Shown here in pieces: positions 48,357 to 63,300 of a stretch of 64,000 nucleotides of DNA. How positions within the stretch are numbered: the first letter of the stretch is position 1; every line of letters begins with the position of its first letter. Made by a program: the position numbers and the translations under genes. Source of the stretch: Mastigias papua (Eukaryota; Cnidaria; Scyphozoa; Rhizostomeae; Mastigiidae); the NCBI GenBank assembly GCA_964019165.1, contig OZ025274.1:4152868-4216867 (forward strand), in the 5' to 3' direction. Below the pieces are notes generated by a model, which was not told the DNA's origin, ran no database searches, and worked only from the letters and a program-made list of their open reading frames with translations.

Positions 48357-51300
48357 CACCAATTTGATTGATTCTGATTGGAGATTAAAACGTGGTGAAA
48401 ATGAGCCAATTTTGGCCAAAAAGTAAGGCTATAACCTTTGGTTTTTGACGAAAAATGACCAGAATTGAAATTGATTGATTTTGATTGGAGATTAAAAAGT
48501 GGTGAAAATGAGCCAATTTTGGCCAAAAAGTAAGGCTATAACATTTGGTTTTTGATGAAAAATGACCAGAATTGAAATTGATTGATTTTGATTTGAGATT
48601 AAAAAGTGGTGAAAATGAGCCAATTTTGGCCAAAAAGTAAGGCTATAACCTTTGGTTTTTGATGAAAAATGACCAGAATTGACATTGATTGATTTTGATT
48701 GGAGATTAAAAAGTGGTGAAAATGAGCCAAGTTTGGCCAAAAAGTAAGGCTATAACCTTTGATTTTTGATGAAAAATGACCAGAATTGAAATTGATTGAT
48801 TTTGATTGGAGATTAACAAGTGGTGAAAATGAGCCAATTTTGGCCAAAACGAAAGGCTATAACCTTTGGGTTGTGATGAAACATGACCAGAATTGAAATT
48901 GATTGATTTTGATTGGAGATTAAAAAGTGGTGAAAATGAGCCAATTTTGGCCAAACAGTAAGGCTATAACCTTTGGTTTTTGATGAAAAATGACCAGAAT
49001 TGAAATTGATTGATTTTGATTGGAGATTAAAAAGTGGTGAAAATGAGCCAATTTTGGCCAAAAAGTAAGGCTATAACCTTTGGTTTTTGATGAAAAATGA
49101 CCAGAATTGAAATTGATTGATTTTGATTGGAGATTTAAAAGTGGTGAAAATGAGCCAATTTTGGCCAAAAAGTAAGGCTATAACCTTTGGTTTTTGATGA
49201 AAAATGACCAGAATTGAAATTGATTGATTTTGATTGGAGATTAACAAGTGGTGAAAATGAGCCAATTTCGGCCAAAAAGTAAGGCTATAACCTTTGGTAT
49301 TTGATGACAAATGACCAGAATTGAAATTGATTGATTTTGATTGGAGATTAAAAAGTGGTGAAAATGAGCCAATTTTGGCCAAAACGAAAGGCTATAACAT
49401 TTGGGTTGTGATGAAAAATGACCAGAATTGAAATTGATTGATTTTGATTGGAGATTAAAAAGTGGTGAAAATGAGCCAAGTTTGGCCAAAAAGTAAGGCT
49501 ATAACCTTTGGTGTTTGATGAAAAATGACCAGAATTGAAATTGATTGATTTTGATTGGAGATTAAAATGTGGTGAAAATGAGCCAATTTTGGCCAAAAAG
49601 TAAGGCTATAACCTTTGGTGTTTGATGAAAAATGACCAGAATTGAAATTGATTGATTTTGATTGGAGATTAAAATGTGGTGAAAATGAGCCAAGTTTGGC
49701 CAAAAAGTAAGGCTATAACCTTTGGTTTTTGATGAAAAATGACCAGACTTGAAATTGATTGATTTTGATTGGAGATTAAAATGTGGTGAAAATGAGCCAA
49801 TTTTGGCCAAAAAGTAAGGCTATAACACTTGGTTTTTGATGAAACATGACCAGAATTGAAATTGATTGATTTTGATTGGAGATTAAAAAGTGGTGAAAAT
49901 GAGCCAAGTTTGGCCAAAAAGTAAGGCTATAACCTTTGGTTTTTGATGATAAATAACCAGAATTGAAATTGATTGATTTTGATTGGAGATTAAAAAGTGG
50001 TGAAAATGAGCCAATTTTGGCCAAAAAGTAAGGCTATAACCTTTGGTTTTTGATGAAAAATGACCAGAATTGAAATTGATTGATTTTGATTGGAGATTAA
50101 AATGTGGTGAAAATGAGCCAATTTTGGCCAAAAAGTAAGGCTATAACCTTTGGTTTTTGATGAAAAATGACCAGAATTGAAATTGATTGATTTTGATTGG
50201 AGATTAAAAAGTGGTGACAATGAGCCAATTTTGGCCAAAAAGTAAGGCTATAACCTTTGGTGTTTGATGAAAAATGACCAGAATTGAAATTGATTGATTT
50301 TGATTGGAGATTAAAATGTGGTGAAAATGAGCCAATTTTGGCCAAAAAGTAAGGCTATAACCTTTGGTTTTTGACGAAAAATGACCAGAATTGAAATTGA
50401 TTGATTTTGATTGGAGATTAAAAAGTGGTGAAAATGAGCCAATTTTGGCCAAACAGTAAGGCTATAACCTTTGGTGTTTGATGAAAAATGACCAGAATTG
50501 AAATTGATTGATTTTGATTGGAGATTAAAAAGTGGTGAAAATGAGCCAATTTCGGCCAAAAAGTAAGGCTATAACCTTTGGTTTTTGATGAAAGCTGACC
50601 AGAATTGAAATTGATTGATTTTGATTGGAGATTAACAAGTGGTGAAAATGAGCCAATTTCGGCCGAAAAGTAAGGCTATAACCTTTGGTGTTTGATGAAA
50701 AATGACCAGAATTGAAATTGATTGATTTTGATTGGAGATTAAAAAGTGGTGACAATGAGCCAATTTTGGCCAAAAAGTAAGGCTATAACCTTTGGTTTTT
50801 GATGACAAATGACCAGAATTGAAATTGATTGATTTTGATTGGAGATTAAAAAGTGGTGAAAATGAGCCAATTTTGGCCAAAAAGTAAGGCTATAACCTTT
50901 GATATTTGATGAAAAATGACCAGAATTGAAATTGATTGATTTTGATTGGAGATTAACAAATGGTGAAAATGAGCCAATTTTAGCCAAAAAGTAAGGCTAT
51001 AACCTTTGGCCTTTGATGAAAAATGACCAGAATTGAAATTGATTGATTTTGATTGGAGATTAAAAAGTGGTGAAAATGAGCCAATTTTGGCCAAAAAGTA
51101 AGGCTATAACCTTTGGTTTTTGATGAAAAAATGACCAGAATTGAAATTGATTGAATTTGATTGGAGATTAGAAAGTGGTGAAAATGAGCCAATTGTGGCC
51201 AAAAAGTAAGGCTATAACCTTTGGTGTTTGATGAAAAATGACCAGAATTGAAATTGATTGATTTTGATTGGAGATTAGAAAGTGGTGAAAATGAGCCAAT

Positions 51301-54300
51301 TGTGGCCAAAAAGTAAGGCTATAACCTTTGGTTTTTGATGAAAAATGACCAGAATTGAAATTGATTGATTTTGATTGGAGATTAAAAAGTGGTGAAAATG
51401 AGCCAATTTTGGCCAAAAAGTAAGGCTATAACCTTTGGTTTTTGATGAAAAATGACCAGAATTGAAATTGATTGATTTTGATTGGAGATTAAAAAGTGGT
51501 GAAAATGAGCCAATTGTGGCCAAAAAGTAAGGCTATAACCTTTGGTTTTTGATGAAAAATGACCAGAATTGAAATTGATTGATTTTGATTGGAGATTAAA
51601 AAGTGGTGAAAATGAGCCAATTTTGGCCAAAGAGTAAGGCTATAACTTGTGGTGTTTGAGGAAAAATGACCAGAATTGAAATTGATTGATTTTGATTGGA
51701 GATTAAACAGTGGTAAAAATGAGCCAATTTTGGCCAAACAGTAAGGCTATAACCTTTGGTTTTTGATGAAAAATGACCAGAATTGAAATTGATTGATTTT
51801 GATTGGAGATTAGAAAGTGGTGAAAATGAGCCAATTGTGGCGAAAAAGTAAGGCTATAACCTTTGGTTTTTGATGAAAAATGACCAGAAATGAAATTGAT
51901 TGATTTTGATTGGAGATTAAAAAGTGGTGAAAATGAGCCAAGTTTGGCCAGAAAGTAAGGCTATAACCTTTGGTTTTTGATGAAAAATGACCAGAATTGA
52001 AATTGATTGATTTTGATTGGAGATTAAAAAGTGGTGAAAATGAGCCAATTGTGGCCAGAAAGTAAGGCTATAACCTTTGGTTTTTGATGAAAAATGACCA
52101 GAATTGAAATTGATTGATTTTGATTGGAGATTAAAAGGTGGTGAAAATGAGCCAATGTTGGCCAAAACGTAAGGCTATAACCTTTCGTTTTTGATGAAAA
52201 ATGACCAGAATTGAAAGTGATTGAGTTTGATTGGAGATTAAAAAGTGGTGAAAATGAGCCAATTTTGGCCAAAAAGTAAGGCTATAACCTTTGGTTTTTG
52301 ATGAAAAATGACCAGAATTGAAATTGATTGATTTTGATTGGAGATTAAACAGTGGTGAAAATGAGCCAATTTTGGCCAAAAAGTTAGGCTATAACCTTTG
52401 GGTTTTGATGAAAAATGACCAGAATTGAAATTGATTGATTTTGATTGGAGATTAAAAAGTGGTGAAAATGAGCCAATTTTGGCCAAAAAGTAAGGCTATA
52501 ACCTTTGGTTTTTGATGACAAATGACCAGAATTGAAAGTGATTGATTTTGATTGGAGAGTAAAAAGTGGTGAAAATGAGGCAAGTTTGGCCAAAAGGTAA
52601 GGCTATAACCCTTTGTTTTTGATGAAAAATGACCAGAATTGAAATTGATTGATTTTGATTGGAGATTAAAACGTGGTGAAAATGAGCCAATTTTGGCCAA
52701 AACGTAAGGCTATAACCTTTGGCTTGTGATGAAACATGACCAGAATTGAAATTGATTGATTTTGATTGGAGATTAAAAAGTGGTGAAAATGAGCCAATTT
52801 TGGCCAAAAAGTAAGGCTATAACCTTTGGGATTTGATGAAAAATGACCAGAATTGAAATTGATTGATTTTGATTGGAGATTAAAAAGTGGTGAAAATGAG
52901 CCAATTGTGGCCAAAAAGTAAGGCTATAACCTTTGGTTTTTGATGAAAAATGACCAGAATTGAAATTGATTGAGTTTGATTGGAGATTAAAAAGTGGTGA
53001 AAATGAGCCAATTTTGGCCAAAGAGTAAGGCTATAACTTGTGGTGTTTGAGGAAAAATGACCAGAATTGAAATTGATTGATTTTGATTGGAGATTAAACA
53101 GTGGTAAAAATGAGCCAATTTTGGCCAAACAGTAAGGCTATAACCTTTGGTTTTTGATGAAAAATGACCAGAATTGAAATTGATTGATTTTGATTGGAGA
53201 TTAGAAAGTGGTGAAAATGAGCCAATTGTGGCCAAAAAGTAAGGCTATAACCTTTGGTTTTTGATGAAAAATGACCAGAATTGAAATTGATTGATTTTGA
53301 TTGGAGATTAAAAAATGGTGAAAATGAGCTTAGTTTGGCCAGAAAGTAAGGCTATACCCTTTGGTTTTTGATGAAAAATGACCAGAATTGAAATTGATTG
53401 ATTTTGATTGGAGATTAAAAAGTGGTGAAAATGAGCCAATTGTGGCCAGAAAGTAAGGCTATAACCTTTGGTTTTTGATGAAAAATGACCAGAATTGAAA
53501 TTGATTGATTTTGATTGGAGATTAAAAGGTGGTGAAAATGAGCCAATGTTGGCCAAAACGTAAGGCTATAACCTTTCGTTTTTGATGAAAAATGACCAGA
53601 ATTGAAAGTGATTGAGTTTGATTGGAGATTAAAAAGTGGTGAATATGAGCCAATTTTGGCCAAAAAATAAGGCTATAACCTTTGGTTTTTGATGAAAAAT
53701 GACCAGAATTGAAATTGATTGATTTTGATTGGAGATTAAACAGTGGTGAAAATGAGCCAATTTTGGCCAAAAAGTTAGGCTATAACCTTTGGGTTTTGAT
53801 GAAAAATGACCAGAATTGAAATTGATTGATTTTGATTGGAGATTAAACAGTGGTAAAAATGAGCCAATTTTGGCCAAACAGTAAGGCTATAACCTTTGGT
53901 TTTTGATGAAAAATGACCAGAATTGAAATTGATTGATTTTGATTGGAGATTAGAAAGTGGTGAAAATGAGCCAATTGTGGCCAAAAAGTAAGGCTATAAC
54001 CTTTGGTTTTTGATGAAAAATGACCAGAATTGAAATTGATTGATTTTGATTGGAGATTAAAAAATGGTGAAAATGAGCTTAGTTTGGCCAGAAAGTAAGG
54101 CTATAACCTTTGGTTTTTGATGAAAAATGACCAGAATTGAAATTGATTGATTTTGATTGGAGATTAAAAAGTGGTGAAAATGAGCCAATTGTGGCCAGAA
54201 AGTAAGGCTATAACCTTTGGTTTTTGATGAAAAATGACCAGAATTGAAATTGATTGATTTTGATTGGAGATTAAAAGGTGGTGAAAATGAGCCAATGTTG

Positions 54301-57300
54301 GCCAAAACGTAAGGCTATAACCTTTCGTTTTTGATGAAAAATGACCAGAATTGAAGGTGATTGAGTTTGATTGGAGATTAAAAAGTGGTGAAAATGAGCC
54401 AATTTTGGCCAAAAAATAAGGCTATAACCTTTGGTTTTTGATGAAAAATGACCAGAATTGAAATTGATTGATTTTGATTGGAGATTAAACAGTGGTGAAA
54501 ATGAGCCAATTTTGGCCAAAAAGTTAGGCTATAACCTTTGGGTTTTGATGAAAAATGACCAGAATTGAAATTGATTGATTTTGATTGGAGATTAAAAAGT
54601 GGTGAAAATGAGCCAATTTTGGCCAAAAAGTAAGGCTATAACCTTTGGTTTTTGATGACAAATGACCAGAATTGAAAGTGATTGATTTTGATTGGAGAGT
54701 AAAAAGTGGTGAAAATGAGGCAATTTTGGCCAAAAAGTAAGGCTATAACCCTTGGTTTTTGATGAAAAATGACCAGAATTGAAATTGATTGATTTTGATT
54801 GGAGATTAAAAAGTGGTGAAAATGAGCCAATTTTGGCCAAAACGTAAGGCTATAACCTTTGGCTTGTGATGAAACATGACCAGAATTGAAATTGATTGAT
54901 TTTGATTGGAGATTAAAAAGTGGTGAAAATGAGCCAATTTTGGCCAAAAAGTAAGGCTATAACCTTTCGTTTTTGATGAAAAATGACCAGAATTGAAATT
55001 GATTGAGTTTGATTGGAGATTAAAAAGTGGTGAAAATGAGCCAATTTTGGCCAAAAAATAAGGCTATAACCTTTGGTTTTTGATGAAAAATGACCAGAAT
55101 TGAAATTGATTGATTTTGATTGGAGATTAAACAGTGGTGAAAATGAGCCAATTTTGGCCAAAAAGTTAGGCTATAACCTTTGGGTTTTGATGAAAAATGA
55201 CCAGAATTGAAATTGATTGATTTTGATTGGAGATTAAAAAGTGGTGAAAATGAGCCAATTTTGGCCAAAAAGTAAGGCTATAACCTTTGGTTTTTGATGA
55301 CAAATGACCAGAATTGAAAGTGATTGATTTTGATTGGAGAGTAAAAAGTGGTGAAAATGAGGCAATTTTGGCCAAAAAGTAAGGCTATAACCCTTGGTTT
55401 TTGATGAAAAATGACCAGAATTGAAATTGATTGATTTTGATTGGAGATTAAAAAGTGGTGAAAATGAGCCAATTTTGGCCAAAACGTAAGGCTATAACCT
55501 TTGGCTTGTGATGAAACATGACCAGAATTGAAATTGATTGATTTTGATTGGAGATTAAAAAGTGGTGAAAATGAGCCAATTTTGGCCAAAAAGTAAGGCT
55601 ATAACCTTTGGGATTTGATGAAAAATGACCAGAATTGAAATTGATTGATTTTGATTGGAGATTAAAAAGTGGTGAAAATGAGCCAAGTTTGGCCAAAAAG
55701 TAAGGCTATAACCTTTGGGTTTTGATGACAAATGACCAGAATTGAAATTGATTGATTTTGATTGGAGATTAAAAAGTGGTGAAAATGAGCCAATTTTGGC
55801 CAAAAAGTAAGGCTATAACCTTTGGTTTTTGATGAAAAATGACCAGAATTGAAATTGATTGATTTTGATTGGAGATTAAAAGGTGGTGAAAATGAGCCAA
55901 TTTTGGCCAAAAAGTAAGGCTATAACCTTTGGTTTTTGATGAAAAATGACCAGAATTGAAATTGATTGATTTTGATTGGAGATTAAAAAGTGGTGAAAAT
56001 GAGCCAAGTTTGGCCAAAAAGTAAGGCTATAACCTTTGGTTTTTGATGAAAAATGACCAGAATTGAAATTGATTGATTTTGATTGGAGATTAAAAAGTGG
56101 TGAAAATGAGCCAATTGTGGCCAAAACGTAAGGCTATAACCTTTGGTGTTTGATGAAAAATGACCAGAATTGAAATTGATTGAGTTTGATTGGAGATTAA
56201 AAAGTGGTGAAAATGAGCCAATTTTGGCCAAAAAGTAAGGCTATAACCTTTGGTTTTTGATGAAAAATGACCAGAATTGAAATTGATTGAGTTTGATTGG
56301 AGATTAAAAAGTGGTGAAAATGAGCCAATTGTGGCCAAAAAGTAAGGCTATAACCTTTGGTTTTTGATGAAAAATGACCAGAATTGAAATTGATTGATTT
56401 TGATTGGAGATTAAAAAGTGGTGAAAATGAGCCAATTTTGGCCAAAACGTAAGGCTATAACCGTTGGCTTGTGATGAAACATGACCAGAATTGAAATTGA
56501 TTGATTTTGATTGGAGATTAAAAAGTGGTGAAAATGAGCCAATTTTGGCCAAAAAGTAAGGCTATAACCTTTGGGATTTGATGAAAAATGACCAGAATTG
56601 AAATTGATTGATTTTGATTGGAGATTAAAAAGTGGTGAAAATGAGCCAAGTTTGGCCAAAAAGTAAGGCTATAACCTTTGGGTTTTGATGACAAATGACC
56701 AGAATTGAAATTGATTGATTTTGATTGGAGATTAAAAAGTGGTGAAAATGAGCCAATTTTGGCCAAAAAGTAAGGCTATAACCTTTGGTTTTTGATGAAA
56801 AATGACCAGAATTGAAATTGATTGATTTTGATTGGAGATTAAAAGGTGGTGAAAATGAGCCAATTTTGGCCAAAAAGTAAGGCTATAACCTTTGGTTTTT
56901 GATGAAAAATGACCAGAATTGAAATTGATTGATTTTGATTGGAGATTAGAAAGTGGTGAAAATGAGCCAATTGTGGCCAAAAAGTAAGGCTATAACCTTT
57001 GGTTTTTGATGAAAAATGACCAGAATTGAAATTGATTGATTTTGATTGGAGATTAAAAAGTGGTGAAAATGAGCCAATTGTGGCCAAAACGTAAGGCTAT
57101 AACCTTTGGTGTTTGATGAAAAATGACCAGAATTGAAATTGATTGAGTTTGATTGGAGATTAAAAAGTGGTGAAAATGAGCCAATTTTGGCCAAAAAGTA
57201 AGGCTATAACCTTTGGTTTTTGATGAAAAATGACAAGAATTGAAATTGATTGAGTTTGATTGGAGATTAAAAAGTGGTGAAAATGAGCCAATTTTGGCCA

Positions 57301-60300
57301 AAACGTAAGGCTATAACCTTTGGTTTTTGATGAAAAATGACCAGAATTGAAATTGATTGATTTTGATTGGAGATTAAAAAGTGGTGAAAATGAGCCAATT
57401 TTGGCCAAAAAGTAAGGCTATAACCTTTGGTTTTTGATGACAAATGACCAGAATTGAAATTGATTGATTTTGATTGGAGATTAGAAAGTGGTGAAAATGA
57501 GCCAATTGTGGCCAAAAAGTAAGGCTATAACCTTTGGTTTTTGATGAAAAATGACCAGAATTGAAATTGATTGATTTTGATTGGAGATTAAAAAGTGGTG
57601 AAAATGAGCCAATTTTGGCCAAAGAGTAAGGCTATAACTTGTGGTGTTTGAGGAAAAATGACCAGAATTGAAATTGATTGATTTTGATTGGAGATTAAAA
57701 AGTGGTAAAAATGAGCCAATTTTGGCCAAAAAGTAAGGCTATAACCTTTGGTTTTTGATGAGAAATGACCAGAATTGAAATTGATTGATTTTGATTGGAG
57801 ATTAGAAAGTGGTGAAAATGAGCCAATTGTGGCCAAAAAGTAAGGCTATAACCTTTGGGTTTTGATGAAACATGACCAGAATTGAAATTGATTGATTTTG
57901 ATTGGAGATTAAAAAGTGGTGAAAATGAGCCAATTTTGGCCAAAAAGTAAGGCTATAACCTTTGGGATTTGATGAAAAATGACCAGAATTGAAATTGATT
58001 GATTTTGATTGGAGATTAAAAAGTGGTGAAAATGAGCCAAGTTTGGCCAAAAAGTAAGGCTATAACCTTTGGGTTTTGATGACAAATGACCAGAATTGAA
58101 ATTGATTGATTTTGATTGGAGATTAAAAAGTGGTGAAAATGAGCCAATTTTGGCCAAAAAGTAAGGCTATAACCTTTTGTTTTTGATGAAAAATGACCAG
58201 AATTGAAATTGATTGATTTTGATTGGAGATTAAAAGGTGGTGAAAATGAGCCAATTTTGGCCAAAAAGTAAGGCTATAACCTTTGGTTTGTGATGAAAAA
58301 TGACCAGAATTGAAATTGATTGATTTTGATTGGAGATTAAAAAGTGGTGAAAATGAGCCAAGTTTGGCCAAAAAGTAGGGCTATAACCTTTGGTTTTTGA
58401 TGAAAAATGACCAGAATTGAAATTGATTGATTTTGATTGGAGATTAAAAAGTGGTGAAAATGAGCCAATTGTGGCCAAAACGTAAGGCTATAACCTTTGG
58501 TGTTTGATGAAAAATGACCAGAATTGAAATTGATTGAGTTTGATTGGAGATTAAAAAGTGGTGAAAATGAGCCAATTTTGGCCAAAAAGTAAGGCTATAA
58601 CCTTTGGTTTTTGATGAAAAATGACCAGAATTGAAATTGATTGAGTTTGATTGGAGATTAAAAAGTGGTGAAAATGAGCCAATTTTGGCCAAAAAGTAAG
58701 GCTATAACCTTTGGTTTTTGATGAAAAATGACCATAATTGAAATTGATTGATTTTGATTGGAGATTACAAAAGTGGTGAAAATGAGCCAATTTTGGCCAA
58801 AAAGTAAGGCTATAACCTTTGGGTTTTGATGAAACATGACCAGAATTGAAATTGATTGATTTTGATTGGAGATTAAAAAGTGGTGAAAATGAGCCAAGTT
58901 TGGCCAAAAAGTAAGGCTATAACCTTTGGTTTTTGATGAAAAATGACCAGACTTGAAATTGATTGATTTTGATTGGAGATTAAAAAGTGGTGAAAATGAG
59001 CCAATTTTGGCCAAAAAGTAAGGCTATAACCTTTGGTTTTTGATGACAAATGACCAGAATTGAAATTGATTGATTTTGATTGGAGATTAGAAAGTGGTGA
59101 AAATGAGCCAATTTTGGCCAAAAAGTAAGGCTATAACCTTTGGTTTTTGATGAAAAATGACCAGAATTGAAATTGATTGATTTTGATTGGAGATTAAAAA
59201 GTGGTGAAAATGAGCCAATTTTGGCCAAAGAGTAAGGCTATAACTTGTGGTGTTTGAGGAAAAATGACCAGAATTGAAATTGATTGATTTTGATTGGAGA
59301 TTAAAAAGTGGTAAAAATGAGCCAAGTTTGGCCAAAAAGTAAGGCTATAACCTTTGGTTTTTGATGAGAAATGACCAGAATTGAAATTGATTGATTTTGA
59401 TTGGAGATTAGAAAGTGGTGAAAATGAGCCAATTGTGGCCAAAAAGTAAGGCTATAACCTTTGGTTTTTGATGAAAAATGACCAGAATTGAAATTGATTG
59501 ATTTTGATTGGAGATTAAAAAGTGGTGAAAATGAGGCAATTTTGGCCAGAAAGTAAGGCTATAACCTTTGGTTTTTGATGAAAAATGACCAGAATTGAAA
59601 TTGATTGATTTTGATTGGAGATTAAAAAGTGGTGAAAATGCGCCAATTTTGGCCAAAAAGTTAGGCTATAACCTTTGGGTTTTGATGAAAAATGACCAGA
59701 ATTGAAATTGATTGATTTTGATTGGAGATTAAAAAGTGGTGAAAATGAGCCAATTTTGGCCAAAAAGTAAGGCTATAACCTTTGGTTTTTGATGACAAAT
59801 GACCATAATTGAAAGTGATTGATTTTGATTGGAGAGTAAAAAGTGGTGAAAATGAGCCAATTTTGGCCAAAAAGTAAGGCTATAACCCTTGGTTTTTGAT
59901 GAAAAATGACCAGAATTGAAATTGATTGATTTTGATTGGAGATTAAAAGGTGGTGAAAATGAGCCAATTTTGGCCAAAACGTAAGGCTATAACCTTTGGT
60001 TTTTGATGAAAAATGACCAGAATTGAAAGTGATTGAGTTTGATTGGAGATTAAAAAGTGGTGAAAATGAGCCAATTTTGGCCAAAAAGTAAGGCTATAAC
60101 CTTTGGTTTTTGATGAAAAATGACCAGAATTGAAATTGATTGATTTTGATTGGAGATTAAAAAGTGGTGAAAATGAGCCAATTTTGGCCAAAAAGTTAGG
60201 CTATAACCTTTGGGTTTTGATGAAAAATGACCAGAATTGAAATTGATTGATTTTGATTGGAGATTAAAAAGTGGTGAAAATGAGCCAATTTTGGCCAAAA

Positions 60301-63300
60301 AGTAAGGCTATAACCTTTGGTTTTTGATGACAAATGACCAGAATTGAAAGTGATTGATTTTGATTGGAGAGTAAAAAGTGGTGAAAATGAGCCAATTTTG
60401 GCCAAAAAGTAAGGCTATAACCCTTGGTTTTTGATGAAAAATGACCAGAATTGAAATTGATTGATTTTGATTGGAGATTAAAAAGTGGTGAAAATGAGCC
60501 AATTTTGGCCAAAACGTAAGGCTATAACCTTTGGCTTGTGATGAAACATGACCAGAATTGAAATTGATTGATTTTGATTGGAGATTAAAAAGTGGTGAAA
60601 ATGAGATAAATTTTGGCCAAAAAGTAAGGCTATAACCTTTGGGATTTGATGAAAAATGACCAGAATTGAAATTGATTGATTTTGATTGGAGAATAAAAAG
60701 TGGTGAAAATGAGCCAATTTTGGCCAAAAAGTAAGGCTATAACCTTTGGGTTTTGATGACAAATGACCAGAATTGAAATTGATTGATTTTGATTGGAGAT
60801 TAAAAAGTGGTGAAAATGAGCCAATTTTGGCCAAAAAGTAAGGCTATAACCTTTGGTTTTTGATGAAAAATGACCAGAATTGAAATTGATTGATTTTGAT
60901 TGGAGATTAAAAGGTGGTGAAAATGAGCCAATTTTGGCCAAAAAGTAAGGCTATAACCTTTGGTTTTTGATGAAAAATGACCAGAATTGAAATTGATTGA
61001 TTTTGATTGGAGAGTAAAAGGTGGTGAAAATGAGCCAATTTTGGCCAAAAAGTAAGGCTATAACCTTTGGTTTTTGATGAAAAATGACCAGAATTGAAAT
61101 TGATTGATTTTGATTGGAGATTAAACAGTGGTGAAAATGAGCCAAGTTTGGCCAAAAAGTAAGGCTATAACCTTTGGTTTTTGATGAAAAATGACCAGAA
61201 TTGAAATTGATTGATTTTGATTGGAGATTAAACAGTGGTGAAAATGAGCCAATTGTGGCCAAAACGTAAGGCTATAACCTTTGGTTTTTGATGAAAAATG
61301 ACCTGAATTGAAATTGATTGAGTTTGATTGGAGATTAAAAAGTGGTGAAAATGAGCCAATTTTGGCCAAAAAGTAAGGCTATAACCTTTGGTTTTTGATG
61401 AAAAATGACCAGAATTGAAATTGATTGAGTTTGATTGGAGATTAAAAAGTGGTGAAAATGAGCCAATTTTGGCCAAAAAGTAAGGCTATAACCTTTGGTT
61501 TTTGATGAAAAATGACCAGAATTGAAATTGATTGATTTTGATTGGAGATTAAAAAGTGGTGAAAATGAGCCAATTTTGGCCAAAAAGTAAGGCTATAACC
61601 TTTGGTTTTTGATGACAAATGACCAGAATTGAAATTGATTGATTTTGATTGGAGATTAGAAAGTGGTGAACATGAGCCAATTGTGGCCGAAAAGTAAGGC
61701 TATAACCTTTGGTTTTTGATGAAAAATGACCAGAATTGAAATTGATTGATTTTGATTGGAGATTAAAAAGTGGTGAAAATGAGCCAATTTTGGCCAAAGA
61801 GTAAGGCTATAACTTGTGGTGTTTGAGGAAAAATGACCAGAATTGAAATTGATTGATTTTGATTGGAGATTAAAAAGTGGTAAAAATGAGCCAATTTTGG
61901 CCAAAAAGTAAGGCTATAACCTTTGGTTTTTGATGACAAATGACCAGAATTGAAATTGATTGATTTTGATTGGAGATTAGAAAGTGGTGAAAATGAGCCA
62001 ATTGTGGCCAAAAAGTAAGGCTATAACCTTTGGTTTTTGATGAAAAATGACCAGAATTGAAATTGATTGATTTTGATTGGAGATTAAAAAGTGGTGAAAA
62101 TGAGCCAATTTTGGCCAGAAAGTAAGGCTATAACCTTTGGTTTTTGATGAAAAATGACCAGAATTGAAATTGATTGAGTTTGATTGGAGATTAAAAAGTG
62201 GTGAAAATGCGCCAATTTTGGCCAAAAAGTTAGGCTATAACCTTTGGGTTGTGATGAAAAATGACCAGAATTGAAATTGATTGATTTTGATTGGAGATTA
62301 AAAAGTGGTGAAAATGAGCCAATTTTGGCCAAAAAGTAAGGCTATAACCTTTGGTTTTTGATGAAAAATGACCAGAATTGAAATTGATTGATTTTGATTG
62401 GAGATTAAAAAGTGGTGAAAATGAGATAAATTTTGGCCAAAAAGTAAGGCTATAACCTTTGGGATTTGATGAAAAATGACCAGAATTGAAATTGATTGAT
62501 TTTGATTGGAGAATAAAAAGTGGTGAAAATGAGCCAATTTTGGCCAAAAAGTAAGGCTATAACCTTTGGGTTTTGATGACAAATGACCAGAATTGAAATT
62601 GATTGATTTTGATTGGAGATTAAAAAGTGGTGAAAATGAGCCAATTTTGGCCAAAAAGTAAGGCTATAACCTTTGGTTTTTGATGAAAAATGACCAGAAT
62701 TGAAATTGATTGATTTTGATTGGAGATTAAAAGGTGGTGAAAATGAGCCAATTTTGGCCAAAAAGTAAGGCTATAACCTTTGGTTTTTGATGACAAATGA
62801 CCAGAATTGAAATTGATTGATTTTGATTGGAGATTAGAAAGTGGTGAAAATGAGCCAATTGTGGCCAAAAAGTAAGGCTATAACCTTTGGTTTTTGATGA
62901 AAAATGACCAGAATTGAAATTGATTGATTTTGATTGGAGATTAAAAAGTGGTGAAAATGAGCCAATTTTGGCCAGAAAGTAAGGCTATAACCTTTGGTTT
63001 TTGATGAAAAATGACCAGAATTGAAATTGATTGAGTTTGATTGGAGATTAAAAAGTGGTGAAAATGCGCCAATTTTGGCCAAAAAGTTAGGCTATAACCT
63101 TTGGGTTGTGATGAAAAATGACCAGAATTGAAATTGATTGATTTTGATTGGAGATTAAAAAGTGGTGAAAATGAGCCAATTTTGGCCAAAAAGTAAGGCT
63201 ATAACCTTTGGTTTTTGATGAAAAATGACCAGAATTGAAATTGATTGATTTTGATTGGAGATTAAAAAGTGGTGAAAATGAGCCAATTTTGGCCAAAAAG

